DNA of 64,000 nt from Icerya purchasi (Eukaryota > Arthropoda > Insecta > Hemiptera > Monophlebidae), in assembly GCA_039619475.1 (NCBI GenBank), contig CM077115.1, positions 551,822,826-551,886,825 of the forward strand, in the 5' to 3' direction. Of this stretch, positions 44,751 to 56,650 are shown in pieces. Position numbers and translations under genes: made by a program. Each line of letters begins with the position of its first letter. Position 1 is the stretch's first letter. The notes under the pieces were generated by a model. It was given only the letters and a program-made list of their open reading frames with translations. It was not told the DNA's origin and made no database searches.

Positions 44751-45195
44751 GATCTATGTGAAAACGACAGGTGGACTATAAAAAATAATTCCTGCTTCCT
44801 GACAGTATTTATAAAGAACTTAAAATACCATCTGCTCCTACGAAGTGTGCCGACTATTCGGAGATTAACCAGTCTCCGAATTTTCTCACATTCTTAAAAA
44901 TTTTCAACCCACCCGAATTTCCCGTCTTACAGGGAAAACTTTTAAGATCGCTAGAAGAAAACGTTAAAATTATTTTCTATAGTAGTTACATTAAGTTACC
45001 CTTTCAAAAATTAGCTTAAATCTCAAAATCCCCTTTCAATACATATTATAATAATGCCAGCTCTAAAAGTTTCATTCCGATCATCATTCTGTCTGAAATT
45101 CCTCTAAATCGGTGAATATTCTGGATCTTGTCAGTAATTCTGTTTTCGCTAACCTAATATCCTTTCTTCTCCCAAACACTCATCATCATCATCTT
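40619..45195. other. Gene-free stretch with mixed composition
   Basis: Several short open frames (for example 41117-41434 minus, 41618-41995 plus) show no motif I recognise. A 13-G run lies at 41704-41716. A (CA)n microsatellite lies at 44716-44748. Pyrimidine-rich sequence at 43540-43870 resembles the 3' parts of the RNase H LINEs in composition only. Confidence 0.35.
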
Positions 45196-45199
45196 CTTC

Positions 45200-46087
45200 T
45201 CAACCCGAGGGTTGGTGGGTAACATGGCCACGTGTTAAATCTGCTCGTGCTCTGGCTAACTCTTTAACTTCCGCGTAGTATAACCTCCTTCCTTTTATTT
45301 CATCCATGAATCTCCTTCGAGGCCTTCCTCTTTGAGTCTTCCCTATTGTTTTTCCTTCTAATAAGTCGGTAACCCTCATTGAGTGGCGTATCACGTGTCC
45401 TACGGTCGAATTTCTTCTTCTTTCTATTGTATTTAGCATTTCTCGTTTTTCCTTTACTCCGGATAGTACCATGCGGTTCCGAATACGTATCCGTCCATTT
45501 TATCTTTAGCATGCGTCGCCAGCACCACATTTCAAATCTCCTTCTTATGATCTTCCATCCTTTGTTATCAGGCTGCCCAAATATTCAAATTCCTTTACAC
45601 CGGTTTCCCATTTATTATTATATTCAACTTATCATCTACTTTTTTGTCACATCTTAGTACTTTAGTTTTCGTTTCATTGATTCTCTCATATTACATTTGA
45701 TATTTAACAATCTGTTTAGTTCGTTCAGCTCCTTTTGCAATTTTGCTTCGCTGGCCGCCACCAGCACTATGTCATCAGCACATCTAATCGTCTTATATCT
45801 TATATTCCATTTACTTTTATTCCTCCATTCTCTCTGTCTAAGGAGCGCCTCATTGCCTTTTCCACATAAATGTTAAACAGGAAAGGTGAAAGGCAGCAGC
45901 CTTGTCTGACTCCTTTCTTTATTTTCGCGCTGATTTTTCCATTTATCCTTATTTGTTGATTTTTATACAATTCGAGTATTAATCTTCGGTCTCTGAAATC
46001 TATATTCGCTTCTTTTAGGCATCGGAACATGATGTCCCATTTGACATTATCAAATGCCTTCTCTATGTCGATGAAAACACTAACTAT
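45200..46087 (-). pseudogene. RTE/CR1-like LINE fragment with RT catalytic core
   Basis: The minus strand from 46087 reads motif A VFIDIEKAFDNVKWD, then IRINGKISAKIKKG, motif B GVRQGCCLSPFLFNIY, and after a frameshift near 45800 motif C CADDIVLVA (45783-45757) and LNELNRLLNIK. After more frame changes come FEYLGSLITKDGR, WCWRRMLKIKWTD and the C-terminal RRRNSTVGHVIRH ... RGRPRRRFMDEIKG, ending at about 45200. This order and the GRPRRR tail fit LINEs usually called endonuclease-reverse transcriptase of RTE/L2-like type. The endonuclease half is absent. At least three frameshifts. Confidence 0.8.
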
Positions 46088-46089
46088 TA

Positions 46090-48245
46090 TTCAAAATCGG
46101 TAAATTTCAAATCCTGATAACATAGTTTTGCACCCTTAAACGTTTTGCTAATCAACGTTTTCTCCAATTTCACGTTTATCCCTTCTTGCCTTAATTGTTC
46201 TGTTATCTCTTATGCTTATCCCGATATTTTTCTTTTTCTATCTACATGTTTTAGATTCTGCCCCCCTCGATATTCATTTATACTTCTTTCCTTGGTTTCT
46301 TCACCCCTTACGTACAACATTATTCATTAAATAACTCTTTTAACGGCGTAAATTTTCGATCGCAACATTGATTTTACGAAGGTTTTTGCTTTCTTCCTAA
46401 CTTTTTTTTTTCTTTTTTTTTATTAACCTTCCTACTCCGTTATCTGGTTTTTTACATTTTTCTTTTCTAAATGTACGCAAACTTTATGTATAAATATGTA
46501 AACTTTCCTTAATAATATTTTTTTTTTTTTTTGTTATTTTTTCAAACATTGATATTCCTTTGTTATCGTTTTTTACATTGTAATCTTTCTATTTCTTGCA
46601 AGGAGCAAATCCAAAAAAAAAAAAAAAAAAAAGAGTAGTTTTTAATATTAAAATCAAATTTAAATAAGAACGTAGCTAAAAAGAAGGAAATGGGTAATTT
46701 TAACTGTGCCTTTCAGACAAATTAAGGAAGTTTATTTACGGCAAAAATCAAAATTTCGGGTACCAAATTATTTGCTAATTTCATTATAAAAGGGAAAAAA
46801 AGTTCCTTAACTATTTCAGAAAATCACGAAATCCTTAAAAATATGCAGTATAAAAATTCGTTTCGTTCGGATTTAATTCCAATCGCACTATTAAAAATGT
46901 AAAACGATTACCAATAGTCAACGCCGGGTCCTCATTGAGATTCCTAGCTCCATATATTTTGCAGGTGCTAATTTCGCATATTCCGATATTGTATGACCTA
47001 TTATCTCCGGTTTAACATTGCATAAAATAAATAAACTTACGGAATATTAAATATTACAGCATAAAGAAGAAAATTATGTTTGTTTTTTTTTCGCTCTCAA
47101 TTATTGCTGTTAAGACCCTTAGCAGTAAAAAGGCACGTTTGTGAATATTTAAACAATATCGCTTATCATTATGGGACAGGATTTACACTTAACATAGTTT
47201 GCTCTAGACGTACGTTTGAAACTTAGATATATTTTCTGCAAAATATAAAATGATAACGAACAGCTTGTGAATTTGATTTTATCGGGCAATGTCGAAACCG
47301 AATTAATTTGGTTTTTTTAATAAAAGCATATTTTTGTATTTATTATATATTTCACTAAAAATTTCAGCTAAGCAACCACATTAGTAAATGTAATAGTAGT
47401 AGTAATAAATAGTAAATAATAATAATGATAATAATAAACCAAATCAAATTAAATATTTTTATTATTATTATTATTATTATTATAGTAACTTTCACTTATG
47501 CGGAATATTGCGGAAGCTGTAAGGTAAACAGTAATAAAATATAAATTAAATTAAATTACACGTTATAATTTCCTACGATGGCGGAGAGAGTTTAAAATTT
47601 GCTAAATCGAAATATACAAAATTTCATTGCGTATTAATTTTTGATAATAAATAATTGTACAAATTTTACGGGTTATTGTTAAAATGAACAAACGGTTTAA
47701 AAATATACAATTTACCAAACTTTCTGATAGTAAATAAATATATAAATTTTATTAAAATAAAATAATCGAAGTTACATTTCATATTAATTCCTGTCAGTGA
47801 TTAAATCAAAATAACTATAATTAACATTAATTTCTGACAAATCAATTAGCTTATTATTAAAATAAATGAGCGATATATAAATATTATTATTAACGGCATT
47901 TTCTAAAAATAAATAAGATAAAATGGATTTTACTAAAATAGTATAAATAAAATTACGCGCTTATTAATATTTCGGACAATAAATAATTATATATATATGT
48001 TTTACAGCGTATTAATAAAATAAATAAACAATAGTGGATAATACGCGGTCCAAAGAAAGCTAAAATCGCTGAAAGAAGAAATGGAGAATAGTTTTTGAGC
48101 AATTTCACGGCGAAATTGTTTAAAATTTGTAAAAGTAGTTGATTATATTACAGCGAGAAGAATATTATATCGGAAATAGTTTCAAAAGCATTTAGGTCAT
48201 TTTTTATAGTTTTTAAATAAATGCCCATAAACAGTAGGTTGTCGA

Positions 48246-48247
<2 letters not shown>
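46090..48247. other. Gene-free, very AT-rich stretch
   Basis: Poly(T) and poly(A) runs (46500-46640) and a (TTA)n tract at 47459-47483. Nothing coding recognised. Confidence 0.4.
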
Positions 48248-48300
<53 letters not shown>

Positions 48301-48341
48301 GTAATAATAATAATAATAATAATAATAGTAATAATAATAAA
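48248..48341. repeat. (TAA)n microsatellite, about 94 bp
   Basis: TAA/AAT repeats with three G interruptions. It directly abuts the R4/Dong-like fragment on its right. Confidence 0.97.
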
Positions 48342-49092
48342 ACATCTTTTTTAAACTGGTTTATCAGAGGTGAAATAGTTACAGAGTCAGAGGAATTTAT
48401 AATTTCCAAAAATAATGAAAAATTTATAATAAAAAATAAAAACCTAATATGTGATTTATGTCGCGAATACAAGGCTATACCGGAAACGATATATCACACT
48501 ATATCAGGATTTGCGAAATTAGCAACCGCAAAATATATTGAAAAGATGTTATTCAAAATACTCTACATTATAAATATAAAGTCGAAGAGGCCCGTAAAAA
48601 TGAAAGATATAAACTTTATTTTGATAGAGCATTAATTACATTAATTACTGTCTAAATTATTGTCCGTAACGGGCCAAACTCAAAACTGATAATAAAAAAA
48701 AAAAAAAACACTAATGATAATAGACTCAGTAATAATAAATGAGACGAAAGTGCAGAAAACTATCGGAAAGAAAATAAATAAATATAAAGACCTAGCAGAT
48801 GAAGTGAGAAGGGTACGTAATATGAAGGAAATCGAAATAATTCCGTTGATTACATCCGGAATAATTTCAAATACATTTAATGATTATTGTCAAAATGTTA
48901 CAAATACCGAATTATATATTTCATTCAATATAACGGTACTTCTAAGCCTGTTCCCAGAATTCTTTATCAGTTATCAATTATCGTAAAAATTTATAAGCAC
49001 CAATGTTACCATTTTATACCTGCATCGTACAATATTTTCCAAGTAATAAAATGTAAATTGCTTGTGTTGGAAAAATAAAAATAATAACTAAC
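48342..49092 (+). mobile_element. R4/Dong-like LINE 3' fragment (zinc finger + C-terminal endonuclease region)
   Basis: The plus strand reads a CCHC-like motif CDLCREYKAIPETIYHTISG then LATAKYIEK (about 48440-48545). This matches the C.LC....ET..HI.SGC..LA...Y box of LINEs whose endonuclease lies after RT. Further on, 48714-48920, ETKVQKTIGKKINKYKDLAD, EVRRVRNMKEIEIIPLI resembles the end of the restriction-like endonuclease (K..KY.DL..E..R.W....V.VIP..). RT is absent (5' truncation). The piece begins at the end of one (TAA)n tract and ends at another, the target reported for Dong of Bombyx. Frameshifts are present. The clade call is inference from motif and site. Confidence 0.65.
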
Positions 49093-49113
49093 AATAATAA
49101 TAATAATAATAAT
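49093..49113. repeat. (AAT)n tract at the 3' side of the R4/Dong-like fragment
   Basis: Seven AAT units. It is either the continuation of the target microsatellite or the element's own tail. Confidence 0.95.
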
Positions 49114-49199
49114 CATATTTTAATCTCGCGCGATACATTTTCTCCCTGTTGTTCTGAGTTATTGCAAAGAACACCATTAATTATATTTCTACGTATATT

Positions 49200-49207
<8 letters not shown>

Positions 49208-49245
<38 letters not shown>
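49208..49245. repeat. (TA)n microsatellite
   Basis: About 38 bp of TA. Confidence 0.97.
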
Positions 49246-49246
<1 letters not shown>

Positions 49247-49330
49247 TTATATATGTATATAATTTTTCCATTAAGAAGACCTTTGGTTAGCAATGTTATT
49301 ACAAACGGGTGTGTAAGTCTATATATATAT

Positions 49331-49500
49331 AATTTATTTATTTAAAGTCGCTCGGCAGCTGAGGTCATTTGCGACGCCGAGAAGTTACATCTTATAAGTA
49401 ATAGACTAATAAATGAGAAGCACAAAAAAGAAAATTAAAGTAAAATTAAAATTAACAAAAGAAAGAGAAAAAAGAAAAGAAAGGAAAAAGCCTCCTACTC
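49331..49500 (-). mobile_element. LINE 3' tail (minus strand)
   Basis: The minus strand ends ...CTCGGCGTCGCAAATGACC, CTCAGCTGCCGAGCGAC, then TTTAAATAAATAAATT. This is a typical 3' UTR and A-rich tail of an insect LINE. Upstream is purine-rich on plus, with no readable coding. Confidence 0.5.
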
Positions 49501-50546
49501 TAGTATATTTATTTCTACGGAAAACTTCCCACTGCTTGGTCGTCACGGAACATATTTTTAATTCGTTACTATCGTAAATTTTTTTAGTTACTTTTATTGT
49601 TTTTCTCCCTTCATTTTAAATTAACAACAAAACTTTTTTTTCGATATTCTATAAAAATTATTTTTTTTCGATTTTGAGAATGATTAATTGAGCTCTTAGA
49701 AAATGATCCGCTTCTCACAGTGGCTTAAAATACACACTACACCGGAATTGTAATTATTTAATTTTCTTAGTTTTTTTTTTTTTTTTTTTATAGCGTACTA
49801 CAAAATTCAAAATCCTTACCGTCAGTTAAACAATCACGTACGCTGACCACTATGACAATCCGTAGAAAAAAATAGTATTCCATTATATGTCACGATCCGG
49901 AACTAAGTTTGAAAATACTGTTTTGTTCAATAAAAAATAAAAGCAAAATTTTTTTTCAATTTTTTTTCATCACATCGCCATCGTTGTTATTTTTATTATC
50001 ATCGTTATTATTATAAAAAATAAAATAAAAAAAATAAAATAAAAAATAAATAAAATAAAAAATACTACGATTATAATTCTAGTTATTATAATTTTTATTC
50101 CGTTTAGTCAATTTTTCGTTCGTAAATATTTCTGAAAAATTCGAAAATACTGTCGAAAAGACGAGCGTTGTGGAACAAACGATAGTACTTGCTCGGTGCT
50201 TGGATAGTACTGATGACTGTGACTTACGGCGAAAGACATTTGCCGCCATTTGTTGGAGAACCATCAACCGAACTCGAACGAGTACCAAAATAATGTTCGC
50301 CTCTGTCCTTTGCAAAAATCTCATCTACAGCCCGTTCTGCGTTGCTCCCATTTTCCCACTAATGCAAAATCCTCGCACCTGACCGACAATCACCGTTTCG
50401 CTCTCATCTCATCCCTCTTTATTTAGTTTTTATCACACATCATTATGTTTATCCAAAAATATTATATATTTATTTTCCTATTTCCGTTCTATTTTTCACA
50501 TTAACATGAAATCACGACAAAAAAATACACGTGTGTAGGTTTTATG
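49501..50546. other. Gene-free AT-rich stretch
   Basis: Low-complexity T and A runs. A GC-richer patch at 50160-50400 has an open frame (50170-50382) with no motif I recognise. Confidence 0.35.
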
Positions 50547-51470
50547 AAGCATCGTTTTTTTTTGTTGTTTTTTTTTTTTTTTTTTTTTTTTGGGGACGCT
50601 TTTAATTGCCAGGATTATTGCGCCCATCGGATAGGTTTTTTAGATTAGGGAGTAAAGGTGGGTTTTTTTGAGAAAGGTGATCAATGAATTTAGTTGTTTT
50701 GGGTCATTAGACATTGACTGAGGGGTTATTTTATGTTGTAATCGTTGGGCAAAGAAGGAAGGACAGGAGAAAAGAAGGTGTTTTATTGTCATGATATCTG
50801 AGGAGCAGTAGGTACAAGTGGGATTTTATCGAATTCCTTGATATAGGTGACCGTGGGTAATTTTGGTGTGACCAATACGAATTCTAGTAATAATAATTTC
50901 GTCGGTCTTATTGAGGCTTGATAAATGTTTCCAAGGGACAATTGATTTTTTGAAAGTATGAAGTTCGTTGGTGTGTGTGTTGTTGTTGGGACCATTCTAA
51001 TTTCCCCATTTGTTTTGAGTTTGTACACATATATATGACTGGAGGTGTTATGGTATAAAGGGAAGGAGAGGAGAAGAACGGTGTGCGGTTTTTGCAAGAT
51101 TATCAACATTTTCGTTACCGGAGATGCCGATGTGACTCGGGATATACATGAAGCTGATTTTTATTTGTGATTGGAATAAGATGTTGTATAAGTTGAGTAT
51201 TTTCCGAATAAGAGGATTGTTTTTAGAAGTGTTTTTTGGGAAGAAACTTAAGAGCTTAAGGGGAATCGGTGATAATTAAAAATCGTTGCCAGACTGATAA
51301 GTTTCGCTGATATGGAATATACATAATGGTAGATGGCCATTAATAATTCGGCTGTGCAGTATGAAGAGAACGATAGAATAATAAATTTGTCATTCAATTG
51401 CACAATATTATATGATAAGTTAATTTGAACGCGAGAACCTTTAAGCAATTTAAATCTCATTATTATTTTT
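50547..51470 (-). pseudogene. 5'-truncated RNase H LINE with GHT and zinc tail (minus strand)
   Basis: On the minus strand: CTAELLMAIYHYVYS (RNase H catalytic Glu) at about 51360-51310, a frameshifted strand, then FMYIPSHIGISGNENVDNLA (about 51160-51110). This is followed by IIITRIRIGHTKITHGHLYQ (about 50900-50850) and CTYCSSDIMTIKH (zinc motif, about 50815-50785). The 3' UTR ends at the T-run 50569-50591, its poly(A) tail. The order RNase H, RIGHT.LTH, CxxC..H is that of I/Jockey-group ORF2. No target-site duplication found. Confidence 0.8.
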
Positions 51471-52224
51471 CACTAATGCGAGTAGTATTTTGGACGAGTG
51501 CATTTCAACCGGATGTCTTGGTACGTTCCATCAAACCGGTCTATATTTTACCTGTGCATGTTGCCGTTGTCAAAACTTAGGTCACATGATGATACCTGTT
51601 TTTCCGGTTACAGTTTAAATTGGATTTCAAGCATTATTCGCAATAGCGACCCAAATATTCCTCTTTAAGAAAATTTTCCTCTTCCCTTAACACTAATCTG
51701 CCTACGGATCGTTAAGGAAGACAAAAAAATTCCAAACTGGAAAAACTTTATTAAAATTCCGCTGTACAGCTGACAAAGGGACTAAATTATTAGGTTACGT
51801 ATTGTCATAGCGACCAAAAGAGACCGCGAAGGTGTCATTTCCTGGAAATCTCTGATATACTACTACAATGAACTGCGATCATATTCTGTTACGGTTCTCT
51901 TATAAATTATGTCTAATATCTAAATTCGTTATTATTTACTTTAAACACTTGATATTCCTATATTAATGATTAACGATATACAATACTATAAAAACGTAAT
52001 TAAATGCAAAATGCCTAATATATGTAATTTTTGTTAATGTAAAATGATAATAGATGAATGAAGGAGTACTCACATTCGGTTAATTTTTCTTAATAAAACG
52101 CACCGTTGTCGAAAAGGCTCGATATAGTTTTAGTTGAAAATAAAATATCGATGATTCAACATGTTCTAGTCATGTATTATCATTTCTAGCAGTTTTAACA
52201 AAATAACTTGGCCGCTCTAGTTCG

Positions 52225-52227
<3 letters not shown>
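51471..52227. other. No feature recognised
   Basis: AT-rich sequence, no open frame of note. Confidence 0.4.
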
Positions 52228-52298
<71 letters not shown>

Positions 52299-52361
52299 GT
52301 AATAAAAATGTCTGAACCCGGTCGTCCAAGTCGAATATAATAATAATAATAATAGTAATAA
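52228..52361. repeat. (TAA)n microsatellite in two tracts
   Basis: 52228-52304 and 52336-52361, separated by about 30 bp (AATGTCTGAACCCGG...). A second TAA locus of the kind used by the R4/Dong-like element, but the interruption is too short to identify. Confidence 0.95.
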
Positions 52362-52559
52362 AAAGAATCCGATGGTCGCTCTGAGCACCATTATTGGTGG
52401 GTCGCTGTGAACACGGTCGCTCTGAACATGACACCAAATTATTAATCGTATTCACAACGAATACGATCATTTATTTTCTAAATGCTGATATTTTTTTGTT
52501 TTACTTATCTGCTCTACCAAATGAGTTTTCAACATGGATATTGGTCCAAGAATTAGAAA

Positions 52560-53400
52560 AAGAAGAAGAAAGAGAATCAGATTTTTACGAGGTGTGAAAT
52601 ATCCAACAAGAATGTATCAAGCGCTTAGATGGCAAAAGAAGAAAGAAGGGAACGAATAAATAAAGCGCTGTAGGGAGAGGGAACACTGCCCTGATAGAAG
52701 AAAGCAGTAGAAAGATCGTTCCGTAGAAAGCGAAGAGAATTCAAACATTATGTGATCAGGGTTACATACAAAGTGACTGTTGCAATATCGCTAAGATATT
52801 GCAACGAAGCATAGAAGGAAAGTAGAGAAACCGAGGATAGAGAAGAAGGAAAGGCTAAATGGACAAGTAAAAAGAATCCGGGTTAGAGAATTAGGAGAAG
52901 TAAGAGTTGAACCACAATTTGAAATGCGCAGCAGTAGACAAAAGAATAATATTGTCGGATGGAAATGTAGTAAGAAACCTGCCGAGAGGCCAATAGGTCA
53001 ACTAACTCGTTTCGTTCGATTCCGGAGTGACCGGGAATGCATAAGAAGCCATTATAGGAAGGATTACGTAATCGGTAGAGTGGAAAGGCGTTGGAGATTC
53101 AATAGCCTCTGAGAATCTAATTGAATAAGGATATTACGAATTTGACGATTTGATGAAGAGAAGGGCATGCAGGATAGCAATGAACTCGGCACAAAAGATT
53201 GAACAGAAGGGGGGAAATTTAAAAGACTCAGAGTGATTTAAAGAAGAACGAACAAAGGTTGCGCCAACTCCACTTGGGTCCTTGCCACCGTCAGTGTAGA
53301 TTGTAACGTGGTTAGAAAAACGAGAGTTTAAAGTTTGTAAAAATTCCGATCTAGAGAGACATGGTGTAGAACGGGGACACGTGTACTATAACAAGAAAGT
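52560..53400 (-). pseudogene. RNase H domain of a minus-strand LINE
   Basis: The minus strand reads a nearly complete RNase H fold: VTIYTDGGKDPSGVGATFV (first Asp, about 53315-53255), FCAEFIAILHALLFI (Glu, about 53205-53160), LIQLDSQRLLNLQRLS (Asp, about 53125-53085) and GFLCIPGHSGIERNELVDLL (about 53055-52995). One frame change lies after the Glu helix. Downstream is C/T-rich on this strand, like the other tails, with no clear poly(A). In the family RNase H removes the RNA template during reverse transcription. Confidence 0.8.
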
Positions 53401-53565
53401 TCAAACCAAAAAATAATAACTCGATAAAGAATATAAAATAGGAACTGGGAATGTTTAATTGAAATTAAAATTGTCTTCATTCATTTTTGTGTTTCCTCGA
53501 TATTAATACTTTTAAAATAAACAAATTCTTATACACAAATAAATATAATTCAAAAGATTAATTAA

Positions 53566-53645
53566 ATATTACTGACTAGTTCCGGATAACAATCATAATC
53601 ATGGCTTTATAAATTGCTCTGTTATCCGCAACTAGTCGGCAATAT
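53566..53645. mobile_element. 80-bp hairpin element
   Basis: ATATTACTGACTAGTTCCGG-ATAAC (53566-53590) and its imperfect complement at 53621-53645 (22 of 25 paired) flank a 30-bp centre. It directly precedes the poly(A) of the LINE at 53.65 kb. It may be a tiny MITE or a solo palindromic terminus. Confidence 0.6.
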
Positions 53646-53799
53646 CTAATTTTTTTTTTTTTTTTTAATTTAATTTATATGCGACTTTAACCCGACTATA
53701 AGCAAGCCACGCCTATGTTATTAATTACAGAGTATAATATAAATTACAGTTTTTGATGAATAGGAAGAGATCATTTATATATGGACTATTATTACGTAG

Positions 53800-56640
53800 T
53801 AATTGGGATAAGTTTAAGGATAGATTAAATTTTTGCCGGGATTCAGATAAATTATTGCAACTTGTTAGGATATGTCGGAGAGTAAGCTGAGAAGTGTTAC
53901 AGAAGGGACAGAATGGAGGCGATATGTTATTGAAAAGGTATGAATGGGTTACACTCGGTATGGCCGAGCCTTAATCTAGTTAAAATTATTTCTATCAGGT
54001 GACTCCCATTCTTCGATCTTTTCTTTTATGCCTCTGAGATGGTTTGTGGATGAGGTCGATCTCCATTCCGCATTCCATAATTTTATAATTTTCTCTTTAT
54101 ACGCGGTCTTTAGATCATCTGCGGTTATTGTGGTTTCGGTATTAGTATCCAGTGTAACACAGTGAATTCAATATCTTTGCTAATCTATCTGCGATTTCGG
54201 TGCTCTTTATTCCTTTATGACTTGGGATCCATACGAATAGAATATCCAGTCCATTGGAAAGTAATTCTGTTATTATTTCTCGGATTTTCTGCACGATAGG
54301 GTTGGTGTTATATATCATCAATCGGATATATTCGCAAGGGCGCTAGCCAAGTCAGTTGGTATTATTGTACGTGTTCGCGATATTTCTTGCAATACAAGGT
54401 ATATTGCATACAGTTCATCAGTTTTAGCTGAGCTCCATGACGGTAGTTTTTCAGCTTTGCTTGTTGTATTAGGAATGAAGAAAGTCGCTCCGGCCGCCAT
54501 TGCTATTTTTGATCCATCGGTGTAACGGTGTACTCCGCTTGGAGTCTGTCCTAAAATACTATTTAATCTTGACTGCATGTCTACGGTACTTGCGGAGTTG
54601 TTTGATAACTTTAATAGCTCGTCGATGATTTGAAATGACGGTATCGATCATGGTGAAGGACGTACGGCGATCTGGAGAAGCGAGCGATATGTTTTTCGGG
54701 GTATAGAAGATTCGGATATTTTCCTCAAATTTTAACTCAGTATGTTGATCACCGTTTTGGATTGACTTGTATTTATTCCAATAATAGCTGTTAAACAGAA
54801 GATTTCCCGTTGGTAAATCTGGTATAGCTGCTGCGGCGATTAGGAGATCCGCGGTTTGGATCATTCTTCGATATTTCAGAGGAGGTTCGTTGGCTTCTAC
54901 ACGGAGGCTTGTCGTAGGTCAGAACGCTCCTGTCGCTAATTTAACGGCTTGGTGATGAATGCTATCTAGTTTTTCTAAGGTTGTGCGGCTTACTGAATTA
55001 TAAAGTTGAGCGCCATAGTCCAATTTTGTTCAGATGAGGGATCGATATCAATGTAATTATGTTCTTCTACTGCATCCTATATCAGAGTAGTTGGGCAACT
55101 TGAGAATTCTTAGAGAGCGGATGCATTTCGAGCGTATATACACGTTATATGGTCCTTCCATAAGAGCTTTTTATCAAGCAGGATTCGTAAAAAACCTGAC
55201 TGTTTGTACTTCTGGAATTAATTTGGAACGCAGTGTCAAAACTATATTTTGATAGAAACTGGCTTCTCGACAACTGAAGTAATATTGTTTAAATATAATA
55301 AGTGTTAATAGTAACAAATATAATAAGTTAATAATAACAAACGAATAAGATAAATTTTCTTACTTAGTAACATTTTCGGGCATTATCAGCTAAACCAAAT
55401 ATGTGGACAGATACAAAGTCTAAATCACACTGCATCTGTCCACATCATGGTTTAGCTGATAATGCCCGAAAACGTTACTGTGTAAGAAAATTTATCTTAT
55501 TCGTTTGTTATTATTAACTTATTATATTTGTTATTATTAACACTTATTATATTTATGTATTTAACAAATAGTGTGAAAAAAAAAGATTCGTCATTAATAT
55601 TGTTTAGCGCAAGCAGGAACAAATTGGCACTCAAGGGTGATCCTTGAGGTACCTAGTCGGTAATTGTTCTTTCCTCTGATAGATGGTTGCCTATTCTAAC
55701 GCGAATCAGTTTGTCAGTAAGAAAATTTTTGATTATGTTTGCTGAATTTCCACCTATCCCGATTTTATGTAGTTTTTTGACGATGAGGTACCGCCATGCA
55801 TGGCCATAAGCCTTAGAAAAATCGAAGAAAACTGCGACTGTGGAATTCAAATTTATGAATGATCTTTTAACGTTCATGGCAAGATTATTTACCGCTAGCT
55901 GTGTTGATCGTTGCTGTCTAAAACCCTAATTAATGGATAGATAGTATCTTGCTGGCTTCGAGTGTCCATGAGATCCTTTTGTTTAACAATTGTTCTAATA
56001 TTTTATCCAGTATGCTTGTGAGTGCTATTAGTCTATAGTTGTTAATAGAGTTCTTATTCGAATTGGGGATCGGGATTATGATAGCGATTCTCCAGCAAGC
56101 CGGGAATATAGATTATTTAAAAACTTTTTTGTAAATTGCTAAAAAATACTCTAGTGCTGTAACGTGTAGATGCTTTACCATTATTGGCTGAATATTGTCT
56201 GGTCCAGAAGCTATATTGTGAATGTGACCCCATTAATGCACGACGTTAGTTCATGCCATGTCAGATTTATATATTATACGATTCTTCGTTATTATTAATG
56301 AAAGGGATTGAAGTTGACTCTGCATTATTTTTAATGTTCAAAAACTGTTGCGAGTAGTTCTGATCAGATGATATCGAATCGAAGTATTCCGCGAACCGGT
56401 TTGCAATATGGATAGGTTCTTCGATTTTCGTATCGTTGTCATCTATCGAAGTTGTTGGAGTTAATTGTTTCCGACCCTGTATTTTTTGAACATTTGCCCA
56501 TGCTGACTTTAAAAAACTTTTGAAGTTTATCTCAGATATAAATTTGTTCCAGCTTTCCGAATTGCTTGTCCTGTTTCAGCTCTTTGCTTTTGTGAATGAT
56601 TCGAAGTCTTCTTTAGTCGAAAATTCGTCCCAATTTTGAT
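53800..56640 (-). pseudogene. ORF2 relic of the 53.6-56.6-kb LINE
   Basis: Motifs in order on the minus strand: WNKFISEINFKSFLKSAWAN (56550); FPACWRIAIIIPIPNSNKN then NNYRLIALTSILDKILEQLL (fingers, about 56110-55990); VFFDFSKAYGHAWRYLIVKK (motif A, about 55840-55790); VPQGSPLSANLFLLALNNI (motif B, about 55660-55595); after the MITE, FLRILLDKKLLWKDHI (thumb, about 55185); HRYTDGSK, TDELYAIYLVL and FVWIPSHKGIKSTEIADRLA (RNase H, 54530-54190); LRLGHTECNPF and CPFCNTSQLTLRHILTSC (tail, about 53980-53850). The catalytic YADD box is not seen: it has been lost around the MITE insertion. Confidence 0.85.
55286..55565. mobile_element. 280-bp palindromic MITE
   Basis: The two halves (55286-55412 and 55431-55565) are inverted copies over almost their whole length, with matching blocks such as AACAAACGAATAAGATAAA, TTTTCGGGCATTATCAGC and TGTGGACAGAT. 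The ends TTTAAATA/TATTTAA lie next to TA dinucleotides, compatible with TA target duplication. No ORF. It is inserted in the RT of the minus-strand LINE, so it is younger than that LINE copy. Confidence 0.85.
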
Positions 56641-56650
56641 TTTTAATTCA

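Larger units (their letters stand above)
53650..56650 (-). mobile_element. 3-kb RNase H LINE (minus strand), disrupted by a MITE
   Basis: The poly(A) tail is the T-run 53651-53666. Reading back on the minus strand gives 3' UTR, zinc tail, RGH box, RNase H, linker, RT thumb, palm, fingers and the region before RT, up to about 56640, where similarity stops without endonuclease. The element is 5'-truncated, with many stops and frameshifts. The palindromic insertion 55286-55565 lies between RT motif B and the thumb. No target-site duplication found. Confidence 0.85.

Noticed and set aside
46140..46330. Further RT sequence upstream of the 45.2-46.1 kb fragment
   Set aside because: The minus-strand reading gives no motif that belongs before RT motif A, and similarity stops at about 46087.
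48148..48472. Poly-Tyr and poly-Leu frames at the TAA tract
   Set aside because: Pure translation of the microsatellite.
52195..52470. Poly-Leu frame at 52.2-52.5 kb
   Set aside because: Translation of the (TAA)n tract on the minus strand.
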